DNA of 64,000 nt from Cupriavidus metallidurans CH34 (lineage in GTDB: Bacteria > Pseudomonadota > Gammaproteobacteria > Burkholderiales > Burkholderiaceae). This document shows, piece by piece, positions 46,103 to 56,141 of the stretch. The translations under genes and the position numbers were made by a program. The first letter of the stretch is position 1. Each line of letters starts with the position of its first letter. The notes under the pieces are model-generated. The model searched no databases and was not told the origin of the DNA. It saw nothing but the letters and a program-made list of their open reading frames with translations. The stretch covers positions 806,001 to 870,000 of the forward strand of contig NC_007973.1 of NCBI RefSeq assembly GCF_000196015.1. Reading direction: 5' to 3'.

Positions 46103-47446
46103 ATGCACCATCTTTCCGCCGACACGCAGCAGGCCAACAACAACGACTATCTGGTCAGCAAATCACGCGCATGGTTTGCGTTTGCCATGACCTTCGCGCT
46201 GATGCTCTTCGACTACATCGATCGTCAGGTGATCGTGTCCTTGTTTCCGCACCTGAAGGCCGAGTGGAACCTTTCCGACAAGCAACTGGGCGCGCTGGTG
46301 TCGATCATCTCGGTGGTGGTCGCGCTGGGCGGCATCCCCGTTGCGCTGTTGGCGGACCGCGTCAGCCGCGTCAAGAGCGTGGTGGTCATGGGCGTGGTCT
46401 GGAGCCTGGCCACGATTTCCTGCATGTTTACCCGCAACTACTCGCAGTTGTTCATGGCGCGCGCGATGGTGGGTGTGGGTGAGTCCGGCTACGGCTCCGT
46501 CGGTGCGGCGCTGATCGCCAGCCTGTTCCCGGCAAGGTTGCGTTCGATGCTGCTCGGCGCGTTCTTCGCGGCCGGATCGATTGGCGCGGTGCTCGGCGTG
46601 GTGCTGGGTGGCGTGATTACCGCACGCTGGGGCTGGCAGGCCGCGTTCGGCGTGGTGGGTGTGCCCGGCCTGCTGCTGGCGCTGCTCTACATGTTCGTGC
46701 CGGACTACAAGACTGCGGCGCTGGACACGCGGCCGGCCCATGAGCAAGGGCAAGCAAAGGGCCTGCTCGCGCACATGGTGTCGGCGCTGACGAGCTCGCG
46801 CACGCTGTGGTGGACCTGCCTGGGTGCGGCGCTGCAGCTTGTCGTGGTATCGACGATCTGGGCCTGGCTGCCGAGCTACTTCAATCGCCTCCACGGCACG
46901 CCGGTGGATCAGGCTGCCATGCAGTCGGCGTTGATCGTGCTGTGCGGCGCGGTGGGTTGCTTCGTCTGGGGCATTGTTGCGGATGTCGCCGGCACCAAGC
47001 AGCCGCGCAACAAGCTCAAGACGGTGTCGTTCCTGTGCATGGTGACCGCGCCGATCCTGGTGGTTGCATTCAGCGCCGCGGAGTCCATGAACCAGCAGTT
47101 CCTGCTGATCGCGCTGGGTGGCTTCCTGATGACATGCACGGTTGGGCCGGCTTCGAGCGTGGTGCTCGACGTGGTGCATCCGGGGCTGCGCTCCACCGGC
47201 GCTGCGCTGCTGTCGCTGTTCCAGAACCTGTTCGGACTCGCCATCGGTCCGTTCGTAGGCGGTGCGCTCTCCGACGCATTCGGCCTGCAAGCGGCATTGA
47301 CGGCAATGCCGGTCTTTGGCCTGCTCGCGGCGCTGTGCCTGCTGCGCGCATCGCGCACCTATGAGCGCGATCTGCAGGAGGTGGCGCAGATCCAGTCCGC
47401 CATCGCCGAACAACCCGCCGGGGCCGCGGCTTCGATGACAGCGTGA
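46103..47446 (+). CDS. MFS transporter
   Basis: A 447-residue 12-helix major facilitator. SRAWFAFAMTFALMLFDYIDRQVIVSLFPHLKAEWNLSDKQLGALVS is typical of spinster-like/anion:cation symporter relatives. LLADRVSRVKSVVVMGVVWSLATI is the A-loop motif between helices 2 and 3. The substrate is unknown. Pho-box-like repeats 130-170 bases upstream suggest it may respond to phosphate supply. AGGAG lies ten bases before the ATG. The stop TGA overlaps the ATG of the next MFS gene as TGATG. Confidence 0.85.
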   Translation: MHHLSADTQQANNNDYLVSKSRAWFAFAMTFALMLFDYIDRQVIVSLFPHLKAEWNLSDKQLGALVSIISVVVALGGIPVALLADRVSRVKSVVVMGVVWSLATISCMFTRNYSQLFMARAMVGVGESGYGSVGAALIASLFPARLRSMLLGAFFAAGSIGAVLGVVLGGVITARWGWQAAFGVVGVPGLLLALLYMFVPDYKTAALDTRPAHEQGQAKGLLAHMVSALTSSRTLWWTCLGAALQLVVVSTIWAWLPSYFNRLHGTPVDQAAMQSALIVLCGAVGCFVWGIVADVAGTKQPRNKLKTVSFLCMVTAPILVVAFSAAESMNQQFLLIALGGFLMTCTVGPASSVVLDVVHPGLRSTGAALLSLFQNLFGLAIGPFVGGALSDAFGLQAALTAMPVFGLLAALCLLRASRTYERDLQEVAQIQSAIAEQPAGAAASMTA

Positions 47447-48702
47447 TGAGTGAAGTGGATGTGCCTGGGGCAGTCGTAGCAGCGGGCGCGGAAGCGGGCC
47501 CCAGGCGCCCCAGCGTCGGCAGCATGGCGGCACTGACCGCTGGCTTGTCGATGCTGGGGCAGTTTGCTATTGCGACGTACCTGCCAGCGTTCGCGGCAAT
47601 TGCGAACGCGCTTCATGCGAGCACTGCCGAGGTCCAGCAATCGCTGACGGCCTACCTGTTGCCGTTTGCATTGCTGCTGCCCTGGCACGGTGCGATCTCG
47701 GACGCGATTGGCCGCCGCCGCATGATTCTTGCGGGCTGCGTGTTCTTTGTAGCCGGATCGTTGGTCTGCGCCGGAGCGACCGGCATCGACATGTTCTACG
47801 TCGGGCGGGCACTGCAAGGCGTGGGGGCAGGGATCGGCGTCATCGTCGGGCGCGCGATGGTGCGCGATACGTTCGACGGCATGCAGGCCCAGAAAGTCAT
47901 GGCCCTGATCGCGATGATCTTCGCGCTGGCGCCGGCCCTGGCGCCGATCTGCGGCGGCTGGCTGCTGGTCTGGATGGGCTGGCGCAGCATCTTCGTGTTC
48001 CTTGCGCTGATCTCGGGGAGCCTGCTGGTTTCCTGCTGGATCTGGGTGCCGGAGACATTGCCGCCAGCGTGTCGGCATCCGATGCACCCAAAGGTGCTCG
48101 CGCGGGGCTACTTCGCCATGCTGTCGAGCCGAAGATTCATGTCGCTCGCGCTGGCCAATGCCGGTGTCAACCTGGCGATCTACATCTACGTCTTCGCGGC
48201 GCCACGCTTTGTCTATCAGCATCTGGGGCTCGGCGCGCAGTCGTTTGGCTGGCTGTTCATTCCGATCGTGGCGGGCATCATCGCGGGTGCGCTGGTGGCG
48301 CATCGCATTGCCGGCCGCACGACTCCGGAGTCCAGCGTGAATCGGGGCCATGTCGTGATGATGGCGGCCGGCGTCTTCAATCTCGCGGTGGCCGCGCTGC
48401 ACCTGCCGCCGATGCCTTGGGCGCTGGTCGCATTGCCGGTCTTCGCGGCAGGAATGATGATGACGCAGCCCAGCCTGCAGCTGCTGGCGCTGGATTGCTT
48501 TCCGGAGCGGAGGGGTCTGGCCTCCAGCGGCTACGTCACGGCGCAGCAGATCGGCAATTTGCTGTCTTCCGCGTTGCTGGTGCCGCTGCTGCTGGACTCC
48601 ACGATGAAGATGGCGCTCGGCATGGCCGGCTTGCAGATCGCAGGGCTCGTGGCGTTCCACGTGGCCCTGCGTGGCCGGCGGGTGGGGGTTACATCAGAAT
48701 GA
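47446..48702 (+). CDS. Bcr/CflA-type multidrug efflux MFS transporter
   Basis: A 418-residue drug:proton antiporter. GQFAIATYLPAFAAIANALHASTAEVQQSLTAYLLPFALLLPWHGAISDAIGRRRMILAG has the DHA1/Bcr signature and motif A. RALQGVGAGIGVIVGRAMVRDTF is motif C-like. It is coupled to the upstream MFS gene by TGATG. Its last 14 bases overlap the end of rng on the other strand. Confidence 0.87.
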   Translation: MSEVDVPGAVVAAGAEAGPRRPSVGSMAALTAGLSMLGQFAIATYLPAFAAIANALHASTAEVQQSLTAYLLPFALLLPWHGAISDAIGRRRMILAGCVFFVAGSLVCAGATGIDMFYVGRALQGVGAGIGVIVGRAMVRDTFDGMQAQKVMALIAMIFALAPALAPICGGWLLVWMGWRSIFVFLALISGSLLVSCWIWVPETLPPACRHPMHPKVLARGYFAMLSSRRFMSLALANAGVNLAIYIYVFAAPRFVYQHLGLGAQSFGWLFIPIVAGIIAGALVAHRIAGRTTPESSVNRGHVVMMAAGVFNLAVAALHLPPMPWALVALPVFAAGMMMTQPSLQLLALDCFPERRGLASSGYVTAQQIGNLLSSALLVPLLLDSTMKMALGMAGLQIAGLVAFHVALRGRRVGVTSE

Positions 48703-50146
48703 TGTCGTATTGCTCCTGGTGGAACGTCGATTCCACCTGGAGAGAGATCGGCTTGCCGATGAAGTCCCCGAGCATCGCCAGATGCTGGCTTTCTTCCTCG
48801 AGGAACAGGTCGATGACTTCCTGCGAGGCCAGGATCCGGAACTCGCGCGGATTGAACTGGCGCGACTCGCGCATGATTTCGCGGAAGATGTCGTAGCAGA
48901 CCGTTCGCGGCGTCTTGACCTGGCCCTTGCCGGTGCAGACCGGGCACTGCTCGCACAGCACATGCGCGAGCGATTCGCGCGTGCGCTTGCGCGTCATCTC
49001 CACCAGACCGAGTTGCGAGAAGCCGTTGACCGTGATGCGCGTGCGGTCGCGTGACAGCGCGCGCTTCAGTTCGGAGAGCACCGCGTCGCGATGCTCCACG
49101 TTCTCCATGTCAATGAAGTCGATGATGATGATGCCGCCCAGGTTGCGCAGCCGGAGCTGGCGCGCGATGGTGTGCGCGGCTTCGAGATTCGTCTTGAAGA
49201 TCGTATCGTCGAAGTTGCGCGCACCGACATAGCCGCCCGTGTTGACGTCGATCGTTGTCATCGCCTCGGTCTGATCGATCATCAGGTAGCCGCCGGACTT
49301 CAGGTCTACCCGGCGCGACAGCGCCTTTTCGATTTCCGCGTCGATGTTGAACAGGTCGAAGATTGGGCGCTCGCCGGTGTAGTGCGACAGACGCGGCAGC
49401 ACGGCGGGCGTGTATTCCTGCGCGAACTCCACCAGTTTCTGGTAGTTCTCGCGCGAATCGATCTGGATCACGCCAGTGGCATCGTTGATGAAGTCGCGCA
49501 GCACGCGCTGGGCCAGGTTCAGGTCCTGATAGAGCAGGCTCGGCGCGGGCAGCGTGGTGGCGTTGGAGCGGATCGTCGCCCAGATCTTGCGCAGGTAGGC
49601 GATGTCGTTGCCCAGTTCCTCGTCGCTGGCTTCCTCGGCGATCGTGCGCACGATGAAGCCGCCGCGCTCGTCGGTGGGCACCAGGCCCTGCACGCGGGCA
49701 CGGAGCGCCTCGCGGTCGATTTCACCCTCGATACGCTGCGAGATGCCGATATGCGGATCCTGCGGCAGATAGACGAGTGTGCGGCCTGCGATGCTGACCT
49801 GTGTGGACAACCGCGCGCCCTTGGTGCCGATCGGGTCCTTGATGACCTGAACCATCAGTGCCTGGCCCTCGAACAGCGTTTTCTCGATGGCGAGGTGGCC
49901 GTTCTTGTCGCCGTCACGCGGATGCCAGATGTCGGCCACGTGCAGGAACGCGGCGCGCTCCAGGCCGACGTCGATGAATGCCGATTGCATCCCCGGCAGC
50001 ACGCGCACGACCTTGCCCAGATAGATGTTGCCGACCAGCCCGCGCGTTAGCGTGCGTTCGACATGGAGTTCCTGAACGGCCGCCTGCTGCACGATGGCGA
50101 CGCGTGTTTCCTGCGGCGTGATGTTGACGAGGATGTCTTCGGTCAT
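48689..50146 (-). CDS. rng: Ribonuclease G
   Basis: A 485-residue single-strand endoribonuclease that matures the 16S rRNA 5' end and degrades mRNAs. Its S1 domain carries VGNIYLGKVVRVLPGMQSAFIDVGLERAAFLHVADI. The catalytic domain has MTTIDVNTGGYVG and IIIIDFIDMENVEHRDAVLSEL with the Mg2+ Asp residues. The zinc-link is CEQCPVCTGKG. There is no long C-terminal scaffold, so it is RNase G rather than E. The start at 50146 (MTEDILVNITPQETRVAIV) is standard. Confidence 0.95.
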   Translation of the reverse strand: MTEDILVNITPQETRVAIVQQAAVQELHVERTLTRGLVGNIYLGKVVRVLPGMQSAFIDVGLERAAFLHVADIWHPRDGDKNGHLAIEKTLFEGQALMVQVIKDPIGTKGARLSTQVSIAGRTLVYLPQDPHIGISQRIEGEIDREALRARVQGLVPTDERGGFIVRTIAEEASDEELGNDIAYLRKIWATIRSNATTLPAPSLLYQDLNLAQRVLRDFINDATGVIQIDSRENYQKLVEFAQEYTPAVLPRLSHYTGERPIFDLFNIDAEIEKALSRRVDLKSGGYLMIDQTEAMTTIDVNTGGYVGARNFDDTIFKTNLEAAHTIARQLRLRNLGGIIIIDFIDMENVEHRDAVLSELKRALSRDRTRITVNGFSQLGLVEMTRKRTRESLAHVLCEQCPVCTGKGQVKTPRTVCYDIFREIMRESRQFNPREFRILASQEVIDLFLEEESQHLAMLGDFIGKPISLQVESTFHQEQYDIILM

Positions 50147-50279
50147 AGCGATGGATACGCTTAATCTCGCGTCGCCGATCCGTTGGCGCTTGTTGTTGTG
50201 GCCCGGCTCGTGGCCGGGCATTTGACCCCAGTGGCCTTGTCGGAGAGGTTGGGTCGGAAGGCCGGGCTGGAAGCGCCGG

Positions 50280-50882
50280 TCAGAAGTGCAAACCGGCCTC
50301 GCGCAGCAGTGCCGCCGTCTCGAACAAGGGCAGGCCCATGATACCCGAATAGCTACCGTCGATCCGCTCGACAAACTCCGCCGCGCGGCCCTGGATGCCG
50401 TATGCGCCTGCCTTGCCGAGCGGCTCGCCGCTGGCCACGTAGCGCTCGATCTCGGGGGCGAGTATCGGGCGGAAAGTGACGTGGGAGATCGACAGCGCAT
50501 GGCGCTGACCGGCGGACGTCGCGACCGTCACGGCAGTCAATACGCGATGGGTGGTGCCGGAAAGCGACGCCAGCATGGCAGCGGCGTCGCGCGCGTCGGC
50601 GGGCTTGCCGAGAATGTCGCCGCCACGGCAGACCGTGGTGTCGGAAGTCAGGATCGGCGCGTCGGGTAACCCGCGACGCGCGCGGCGTTGAAGTGCCGCG
50701 TCGGCCTTCAGCGCGCAGACTCGCTGGACGTAGTCATCGGGGGACTCGCCGGGCCGGACGGCCTCGAGCGCTTCGGCATCCTCGCCGGCATCGGCCAGCA
50801 GCAGTTCATAGGTCACGCCGAGCTGCGTCAGCAACTCGCGGCGGCGCGGGCTCTGGGAAGCCAGATAGAGGATGGAGGTCAT
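50280..50882 (-). CDS. maf: Maf-family nucleoside triphosphate pyrophosphatase
   Basis: A 200-residue house-cleaning enzyme that hydrolyses dTTP/UTP or modified nucleotides to monophosphates. [16 protein letters not shown] is the substrate loop, and [26 protein letters not shown] and [14 protein letters not shown] complete the site. The family branch is not settled from sequence. It sits between rlmH and rng. Confidence 0.92.
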   Translation of the reverse strand: MTSILYLASQSPRRRELLTQLGVTYELLLADAGEDAEALEAVRPGESPDDYVQRVCALKADAALQRRARRGLPDAPILTSDTTVCRGGDILGKPADARDAAAMLASLSGTTHRVLTAVTVATSAGQRHALSISHVTFRPILAPEIERYVASGEPLGKAGAYGIQGRAAEFVERIDGSYSGIMGLPLFETAALLREAGLHF

Positions 50883-50971
50883 GGGAAATCGAGGCGAGAG
50901 AAACGGTTGCCCCGATTGTACTGGCTTGCCTTTTCGCTATCACGGAGAGCGGGCCAACCGCCGCCGGTGTT

Positions 50972-51013
50972 CAGGCCCGATGATCCAGGCCCAATGACTC
51001 AGGCGCGATGATA
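50972..51013. repeat. Three tandem 14-bp repeats over the rlmH stop
   Basis: CAGGCCCGATGATC, CAGGCCCAATGACT and CAGGCGCGATGATA follow each other without gaps. The last copy encodes the final rlmH residues; the other two lie past the stop, consistent with duplication of the gene's 3' end. Confidence 0.7.
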
Positions 51014-51478
51014 CGGATGATTCTGCGTGACCGACCAGGCACGATAAAGCTGTTCGGCCAGCAGCACGCGCACCATGCCGTGTGGCAGCGTCAGGCTCGA
51101 TATACGCAACAGTGTGTGTGCGCGTGCCTTGAGCGCCGGATCGAGGCCGTCCGCACCGCCGATCAGGAAGGCGACGTCGCCGCCTTCGCGCTGCCAGCCG
51201 GTCAGTTGCTCGGCCAGTTGCACGGTGGTCCAGTCCTTGCCGCGTTCGTCGAGCGCCACGATCCGGCACTGCTTCGACAGCGAGCCGAGCACGGCCTCGA
51301 TGCGCGCGGCTTCGCGTTGCATCACCGTGGCGGCATTATTGCTCGATGAACGGGTTTCCGGCTTGACCTCGCGAAGCTCGATGCGCAACTCGGGCGGCAT
51401 CCGCTTGGTGTACTCGTTGAAACCGGTTTCGATCCACGCGGGCATCTTGTGGCCGACAGCCACGATAGCAAGTTGCAT
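50999..51478 (-). CDS. rlmH: 23S rRNA (pseudouridine1915-N3)-methyltransferase
   Basis: A 159-residue SPOUT methyltransferase acting on assembled 70S ribosomes at helix 69. [62 protein letters not shown] and the terminal NHPYHRA are diagnostic. It is next to rsfS as usual. Confidence 0.96.
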   Translation of the reverse strand: MQLAIVAVGHKMPAWIETGFNEYTKRMPPELRIELREVKPETRSSSNNAATVMQREAARIEAVLGSLSKQCRIVALDERGKDWTTVQLAEQLTGWQREGGDVAFLIGGADGLDPALKARAHTLLRISSLTLPHGMVRVLLAEQLYRAWSVTQNHPYHRA

Positions 51479-51512
51479 GAGAGATGCCCGGTGGTCGGTA
51501 CGTCAGGAAGGG

Positions 51513-52259
51513 TCAGGCCGAACGCGTTGCGCGCTTGCGCGGTGCGGCGGTCTTGGCAGCAGCCGTCTTGGTCGCGGTGGTCTTGCGAGCCGTCGTTTTC
51601 GTGGCGGTGCCTGTTGCCGACTTGCGGGCCGGCGTCTTGGCGGCCGTGCCGGTCGTCGTCTTGCGAGCCGTCGTGGTCTTGCGTGCCGGTGCCTTGGCTG
51701 CGGTGCCCGTGCTGCTGGTCTTGCGCGCCGGCTTGCGGATCGTGGCGATCGCGTCCGGATCGGTGTCCTCGTGACCCATCGGCGGCGACGGCTCCTTCAT
51801 GCCTTCCGGCAAACGGGCCAGCGCCGGGCGCAGGTTCGATGCGCGACGCACGCGCGGGGCCGGCTCGGCATCCTCGTCGTCCATCGGCTCGCTGGCCTTG
51901 GCCAGGCCCTTGCCAGCAGCCAGCTTCACGCGCACCGGCTTGTCGCCCCAGATCTCTTCCAGGTTGTAGTACAGGCGCAGTTGCGGCTGCAGGATGTGCA
52001 CCACGGCATCGCCGCAGTCCACCAGCACCCACTCGCCGGTCTCCAGGCCCTCGACCGCCACGATGTGGCCGCCGGCATCCTTGACCGTATCCCGTACCGA
52101 CGCCGCCAGCGCCTTGGTCTGACGGTTCGAATTACCGCTGGCGATCACCACCCGGTCGAACAGTTCGGTCAGGTGAGTGGTGTCGAACACCTTGATGTCC
52201 TGCGCCTTCACATCCTCGAGCCCGTCGACGATCGCGCGCTGCAGTTTACGAATATCCAT
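51513..52259 (-). CDS. rsfS: Ribosomal silencing factor RsfS with a histone H1-like tail
   Basis: A 248-residue protein. Residues 1-106 are the RsfS/Iojap domain (MDIRKLQRAIVDGLEDVKAQDIKVFD, VVIASGNSNRQTKALA, GEWVLVDCGDAVVHILQP, YYNLEEIWGD), which binds L14 and blocks subunit joining in starvation. The usual protein is about 105-130 residues. Here an acidic/Pro linker (about 120-170) and a Lys/Ala/Thr/Arg tail (175-248) with five ARK triplets follow, like the C-terminus of histone H1 or AlgP-type proteins. The start at 52259 is used; an upstream MKLNKKDT frame start is possible. It lies between nadD and rlmH. Confidence 0.93.
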   Translation of the reverse strand: MDIRKLQRAIVDGLEDVKAQDIKVFDTTHLTELFDRVVIASGNSNRQTKALAASVRDTVKDAGGHIVAVEGLETGEWVLVDCGDAVVHILQPQLRLYYNLEEIWGDKPVRVKLAAGKGLAKASEPMDDEDAEPAPRVRRASNLRPALARLPEGMKEPSPPMGHEDTDPDAIATIRKPARKTSSTGTAAKAPARKTTTARKTTTGTAAKTPARKSATGTATKTTARKTTATKTAAAKTAAPRKRATRSA

Positions 52260-52304
52260 GGTGTCTTTCTTGTTCAGCTTCATTCGGTAGGGGGGCGCGT
52301 CGGC

Positions 52305-53012
52305 TCAGGCCTGCTGGTACAGGCCGTGACGCGCGATGTAGTGTGCCACGCCGGCGGGCAACTGGTCATCCGCCGGATCATTCGCGATCGGGCCATCGGC
52401 CAGGCGCTGGCGCAGGCCGGTGGAGGACAGGTCGACGGCAAGCGTCTGGTCGATCCACATATGGCCGGAGGGCGTGCATTGTATCAGGTGCGTGTCCGCG
52501 AGCCGTTGCTGCATCGCGTCGAGCACCGGGCCGTCCAGTGCCGCGAGGTCGAAACCCGGGCGGGTGGCGATGCATAGGTGCACCTGCTCGAACAGGGCCT
52601 CCCAGCCGTGCCAGGTGTGCAGGCGCAGCAATTGGTCGGCGCCCATCAGCCAGGACATCGACGTGTCGGCGCCGTATTCGGCACGCAGCTGCCGCACCGT
52701 GTCGATCGTGTAGCTCGGGCCCTCGCGCTCCACTTCCATGCGGCTCACGCGGACCTTGGCGCGGCCCGGATCCAGCGTGCCGGCGGCCAGTTCCGTCATG
52801 GCCAGGCGGTCGGCGGCGGGGGTGACGTGGTCGCCCTTCTGCCACGAGTGGCCGGTGGGAATCCAGACCAGTTCGTCCAGATCCAGGTGATCGATGCACA
52901 ACTGGGCCAGCGCAACGTGGCCGCGGTGCGGAGGGTCGAAGGTGCCGCCGAGGATACCCAGGCGGTAGGGACGCTGCTGTCGGTTGGCGGTGGCTGGCTT
53001 CTTATCGGTCAT
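52305..53012 (-). CDS. nadD: Nicotinate-nucleotide adenylyltransferase
   Basis: A 235-residue enzyme of NAD synthesis that adenylates nicotinate mononucleotide. The nucleotidyltransferase site is LGILGGTFDPPHRGHVALA with the HxGH motif. WIPTGHSWQK and the late SSTGLRQRLADG (ISSTxIR-like) complete it. It lies upstream of rsfS and four bases from hemF. Confidence 0.95.
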   Translation of the reverse strand: MTDKKPATANRQQRPYRLGILGGTFDPPHRGHVALAQLCIDHLDLDELVWIPTGHSWQKGDHVTPAADRLAMTELAAGTLDPGRAKVRVSRMEVEREGPSYTIDTVRQLRAEYGADTSMSWLMGADQLLRLHTWHGWEALFEQVHLCIATRPGFDLAALDGPVLDAMQQRLADTHLIQCTPSGHMWIDQTLAVDLSSTGLRQRLADGPIANDPADDQLPAGVAHYIARHGLYQQA

Positions 53013-53016
53013 CGAT

Positions 53017-53928
53017 TCAGGCCCAGTCCCGCGCCGGCAGGAAATCGGTATAGAGCGCGGCTTCCGGGGTGCCCGGCTCGGGCTGCCAGTCGTAGCGCCA
53101 CGATACCTGCGGTGGCATCGACATCAGGATCGACTCCGTGCGACCGCCCGACTGCAGGCCGAACAGCGTGCCACGGTCGAACACCAGATTGAATTCGACG
53201 TAGCGGCCGCGGCGATAGGCCTGGAAATCGCGCTCGCGCTCGCCATAGGCGGCGTCCTTGCGTGCGGTGAGGATCGGCAGGTAGGCGGCGAGGAACGCAT
53301 CGCCGACCGAGCGCAGCATCTCGAAGCTGCGGTCGAAGCCGAGCGCCGAGAAATCATCGAAGAAGATGCCGCCGATGCCGCGTGCCTCGCCACGATGGCG
53401 GAGGAAAAAATACTCGTCGCACCACTGCTTGAAGCGCGGATACAGGTCGTCGCCGAACGGGGCCAGCGAATCCTTGCAGGTGCGGTGGAAGTGCGCGCAG
53501 TCGTCGGCGTTGCCGTAGTACGGCGTCAGATCCATGCCACCCCCGAACCACCAGACCGGTTCCGCGTCGGGCTTCACGGCGATGAAGCAGCGCACGTTCA
53601 TGTGCACGGTGGGCACGTACGGGTTGCGCGGATGGAATACCAGCGAGACGCCCATCGCCTCGAAGCTGCGGCCGGCCAGTTCAGGCCGGTTGGCGCTGGC
53701 CGACGGCGGCAGCGTGTCACCGCGCACGTGCGAGAACCCCACGCCAGCCCGCTCCATCACGGCGCCGCCCTCCAGGATGCGCGTGCGGCCACTGCCGCGC
53801 AGGCGCTCGGTGGGGGGCTTCTCCCAGTTATCGGTCAGGAACGCCTGGCCGTCGACAGCGGCGATGGCGTCGGTGATGCGGTCTTGCAGGCCGAGCAGAT
53901 AGTCACGGACTGCCTGGGAATCGATCAT
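53017..53928 (-). CDS. hemF: Oxygen-dependent coproporphyrinogen-III oxidase
   Basis: A 303-residue homodimeric enzyme that converts coproporphyrinogen III to protoporphyrinogen IX using O2. [55 protein letters not shown] and the C-terminal [28 protein letters not shown] are signatures. Length is normal. It belongs to the yebC-to-rng string. Confidence 0.96.
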   Translation of the reverse strand: MIDSQAVRDYLLGLQDRITDAIAAVDGQAFLTDNWEKPPTERLRGSGRTRILEGGAVMERAGVGFSHVRGDTLPPSASANRPELAGRSFEAMGVSLVFHPRNPYVPTVHMNVRCFIAVKPDAEPVWWFGGGMDLTPYYGNADDCAHFHRTCKDSLAPFGDDLYPRFKQWCDEYFFLRHRGEARGIGGIFFDDFSALGFDRSFEMLRSVGDAFLAAYLPILTARKDAAYGERERDFQAYRRGRYVEFNLVFDRGTLFGLQSGGRTESILMSMPPQVSWRYDWQPEPGTPEAALYTDFLPARDWA

Positions 53929-54019
53929 GATGGGTGGGTCTGAATAGGCCGGTAGCAGGACAGCCGGGCGGCGGGCGCTCCGGCTGTCATTGCGGTGTCA
54001 TGATTGTACCGGCTGGCTT

Positions 54020-54040
54020 CGCCCCACGTGTCGTGGGGCG
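54020..54040. terminator. Perfect hairpin after purD
   Basis: CGCCCCACG, loop TGT, CGTGGGGCG lies 23 bases past the purD stop and before hemF. No T-run is present; a partial terminator or mRNA-stabilising structure is likely. Confidence 0.5.
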
Positions 54041-54062
54041 AATGGTCGGATACCTGGGGTCA

Positions 54063-55331
54063 TCAACGCTTGATGGCGCGGTATCCGATGTCGGTGCGGA
54101 ATTGCATCCCGTCGAAGCGGATCTGTTCCACTGCGGCGTAGGCGTTCTTCTGTGCTGCCTTGACCGTATCGGCCAGGCCCACCACGCAGAGCACGCGGCC
54201 GCCGGAGGTCAGCAGCGTGCCATCCTTGAGCGTGGTGCCGGCGTGGAACGTCACGGCGTCGGCGGTTTCCGCGGGGATGCCGGTGATCGCATCGCCCTTG
54301 CGCGGGTTTTCCGGGTAGTCGTAGGCGGCCATGACCACGCCCAGCGCGGTGCGGCGATCCCAGTCCAGCTCGATCTGATCCAGCTTGCCGTCCACGGCCG
54401 CTTCCATCACATCCACCAGGTCGGTCTTCAGGCGCGCCATGATCGGCTGCGTTTCCGGATCGCCCATGCGGCAGTTGAATTCCAGCGTCTTCGGGTTGCC
54501 GTTGGCGTCGATCATCAGGCCGGCATACAGGAAGCCCGTGAACGGGATGCCGTCCTTTTCCATGCCACGCACGGTCGGCAGGATAATTTCGCGCAGCGCG
54601 CGCGCATGGAGCGCGGGCGTGACCACGGGGGCAGGCGAGTACGCGCCCATGCCGCCGGTGTTGGGGCCCGCGTCGCCATCCAGCAGACGCTTGTGGTCCT
54701 GACTAGTGGCCAGCGCCAGCACGTTCTTGCCGTCGACCATCACGATGAAGCTGGCTTCCTCGCCTTCGAGGAATTCCTCGATCACGACCCGGGCGCCGGC
54801 ATCGCCGAGCTTGTTGTCGGCCAGCATCATGTCGACCGCAGCGTGCGCTTCTTCCAGCGTCATCGCCACCACCACGCCCTTGCCCGCGGCCAGGCCGTCG
54901 GCCTTGATCACGATTGGCGCGCCTTGGGCGTCGATATAGGCGTGGGCGCCGGCAGCGTCGGAGAACGTCTGGTAATAGGCCGTGGGAATGCCATGGCGGT
55001 GCATGAAGGCCTTGGCGAAGTCCTTCGACGATTCCAGCTGGGCGGCGGCCTTGGTCGGGCCGAAGATACGCAGGCCGCGGGCGCGGAACACGTCGACGAT
55101 CCCGCCAGCCAGTGGCGCCTCGGGGCCAACCACCGTGAACGCCACACCTTCACGCTCGACGAAGGCGGCCAGCACCTCCGGGTCGGTCAGCGGCACGTTC
55201 TGCAGACGCTTGTCCAGCGCCGTCCCGCCGTTGCCCGGTGCCACGTACACGACTTGCACCTTGGGGGACTGGGCCAACTTCCACGCCAGCGCGTGTTCAC
55301 GTCCACCCGAGCCGACAACCAAAACTTTCAT
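54063..55331 (-). CDS. purD: Phosphoribosylamine-glycine ligase
   Basis: A 422-residue ATP-grasp enzyme, the second step of purine synthesis. MKVLVVGSGGREHALAWKLAQSPKVQ, FSDAAGAHAYIDAQGAPIVIKADGLAAGKGV, LEGEEASFIVMVDG, DHKRLLDGDAGPNTGGMGAYSP and ILEFNCRMGDPETQ-like EFNCRMGDPETQPIM are complete. It lies between yebC and hemF. Confidence 0.96.
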   Translation of the reverse strand: MKVLVVGSGGREHALAWKLAQSPKVQVVYVAPGNGGTALDKRLQNVPLTDPEVLAAFVEREGVAFTVVGPEAPLAGGIVDVFRARGLRIFGPTKAAAQLESSKDFAKAFMHRHGIPTAYYQTFSDAAGAHAYIDAQGAPIVIKADGLAAGKGVVVAMTLEEAHAAVDMMLADNKLGDAGARVVIEEFLEGEEASFIVMVDGKNVLALATSQDHKRLLDGDAGPNTGGMGAYSPAPVVTPALHARALREIILPTVRGMEKDGIPFTGFLYAGLMIDANGNPKTLEFNCRMGDPETQPIMARLKTDLVDVMEAAVDGKLDQIELDWDRRTALGVVMAAYDYPENPRKGDAITGIPAETADAVTFHAGTTLKDGTLLTSGGRVLCVVGLADTVKAAQKNAYAAVEQIRFDGMQFRTDIGYRAIKR

Positions 55332-55415
55332 GATCCACTGCCAGAAAAGAAACGCATGCGAAAAGCGGCAGCTGGCTGGTGCCGGGCTGCCGCCATGGGG
55401 CGCGGCGCGAGAGGC

Positions 55416-56141
55416 TTATTCCTCGACCACCGCGTTGGTGAAGACTTCCTGTACGTCGTCCAGGTTTTCCAGCGCGTCCAGCAGCTTCTGCATCTTGACG
55501 GCGTCGTCGCCGACGAAGCTCACTTCGTTCTGCGGCTTCATTACCACGTCGGCCACTTCGGCCTTGAAGCCGGCGGCTTCCAGCGCGGCCTTGACCGCGC
55601 CGAAGTCATTGGGCGGGCAAGTCACTTCGATCGATTCGTCGTCGTTGGTGACCACGTCGTCCGCGCCGGCTTCCAGCGCGGCGTCCATCAGCTTGTCTTC
55701 CGGGGTGCCCGGGGCAAACAGGAACTGGCCGCAGTGCGTGAACATGAAGGCCACCGAACCTTCGGTGCCCATGTTGCCGCCGTGCTTCGAGAACGCGTGG
55801 CGGACTTCGGCCACGGTACGGGTGCGGTTATCGGTCAGGCAGTCGACGATGATGGCGGCACCGGCCAGGCCGTAGCCTTCGTAACGGATTTCTTCGTAGT
55901 TTGCGCCTTCCAGGCCACCCACGCCGCGCTGGATCGCGCGCTGGATGTTGTCCTTGGGCATGTTCGCGTCCATGGCCTTTTCCATGGCCAGGCGCAGACG
56001 CGGGTTGGAGTCGAATTCGCCGCCGCCGAGCTTGGCGGCAACGGTGATTTCCTTGATCAGGCGCGTCCAGACCTTGCCGCGCTTGGCGTCAGCGGCGGCT
56101 TTCTTGTGTTTGATGTTGGCCCATTTGGAATGACCGGCCAT
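55416..56141 (-). CDS. YebC/PmpR-family protein
   Basis: A 241-residue TACO1/YebC protein. [32 protein letters not shown] is the signature, followed by [17 protein letters not shown] and the [13 protein letters not shown] central block. Members are described both as DNA-binding regulators and as translation factors that help ribosomes through proline-rich stretches. The start at 56141 is standard; the open frame runs much further upstream without family content. Confidence 0.95.
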   Translation of the reverse strand: MAGHSKWANIKHKKAAADAKRGKVWTRLIKEITVAAKLGGGEFDSNPRLRLAMEKAMDANMPKDNIQRAIQRGVGGLEGANYEEIRYEGYGLAGAAIIVDCLTDNRTRTVAEVRHAFSKHGGNMGTEGSVAFMFTHCGQFLFAPGTPEDKLMDAALEAGADDVVTNDDESIEVTCPPNDFGAVKAALEAAGFKAEVADVVMKPQNEVSFVGDDAVKMQKLLDALENLDDVQEVFTNAVVEE

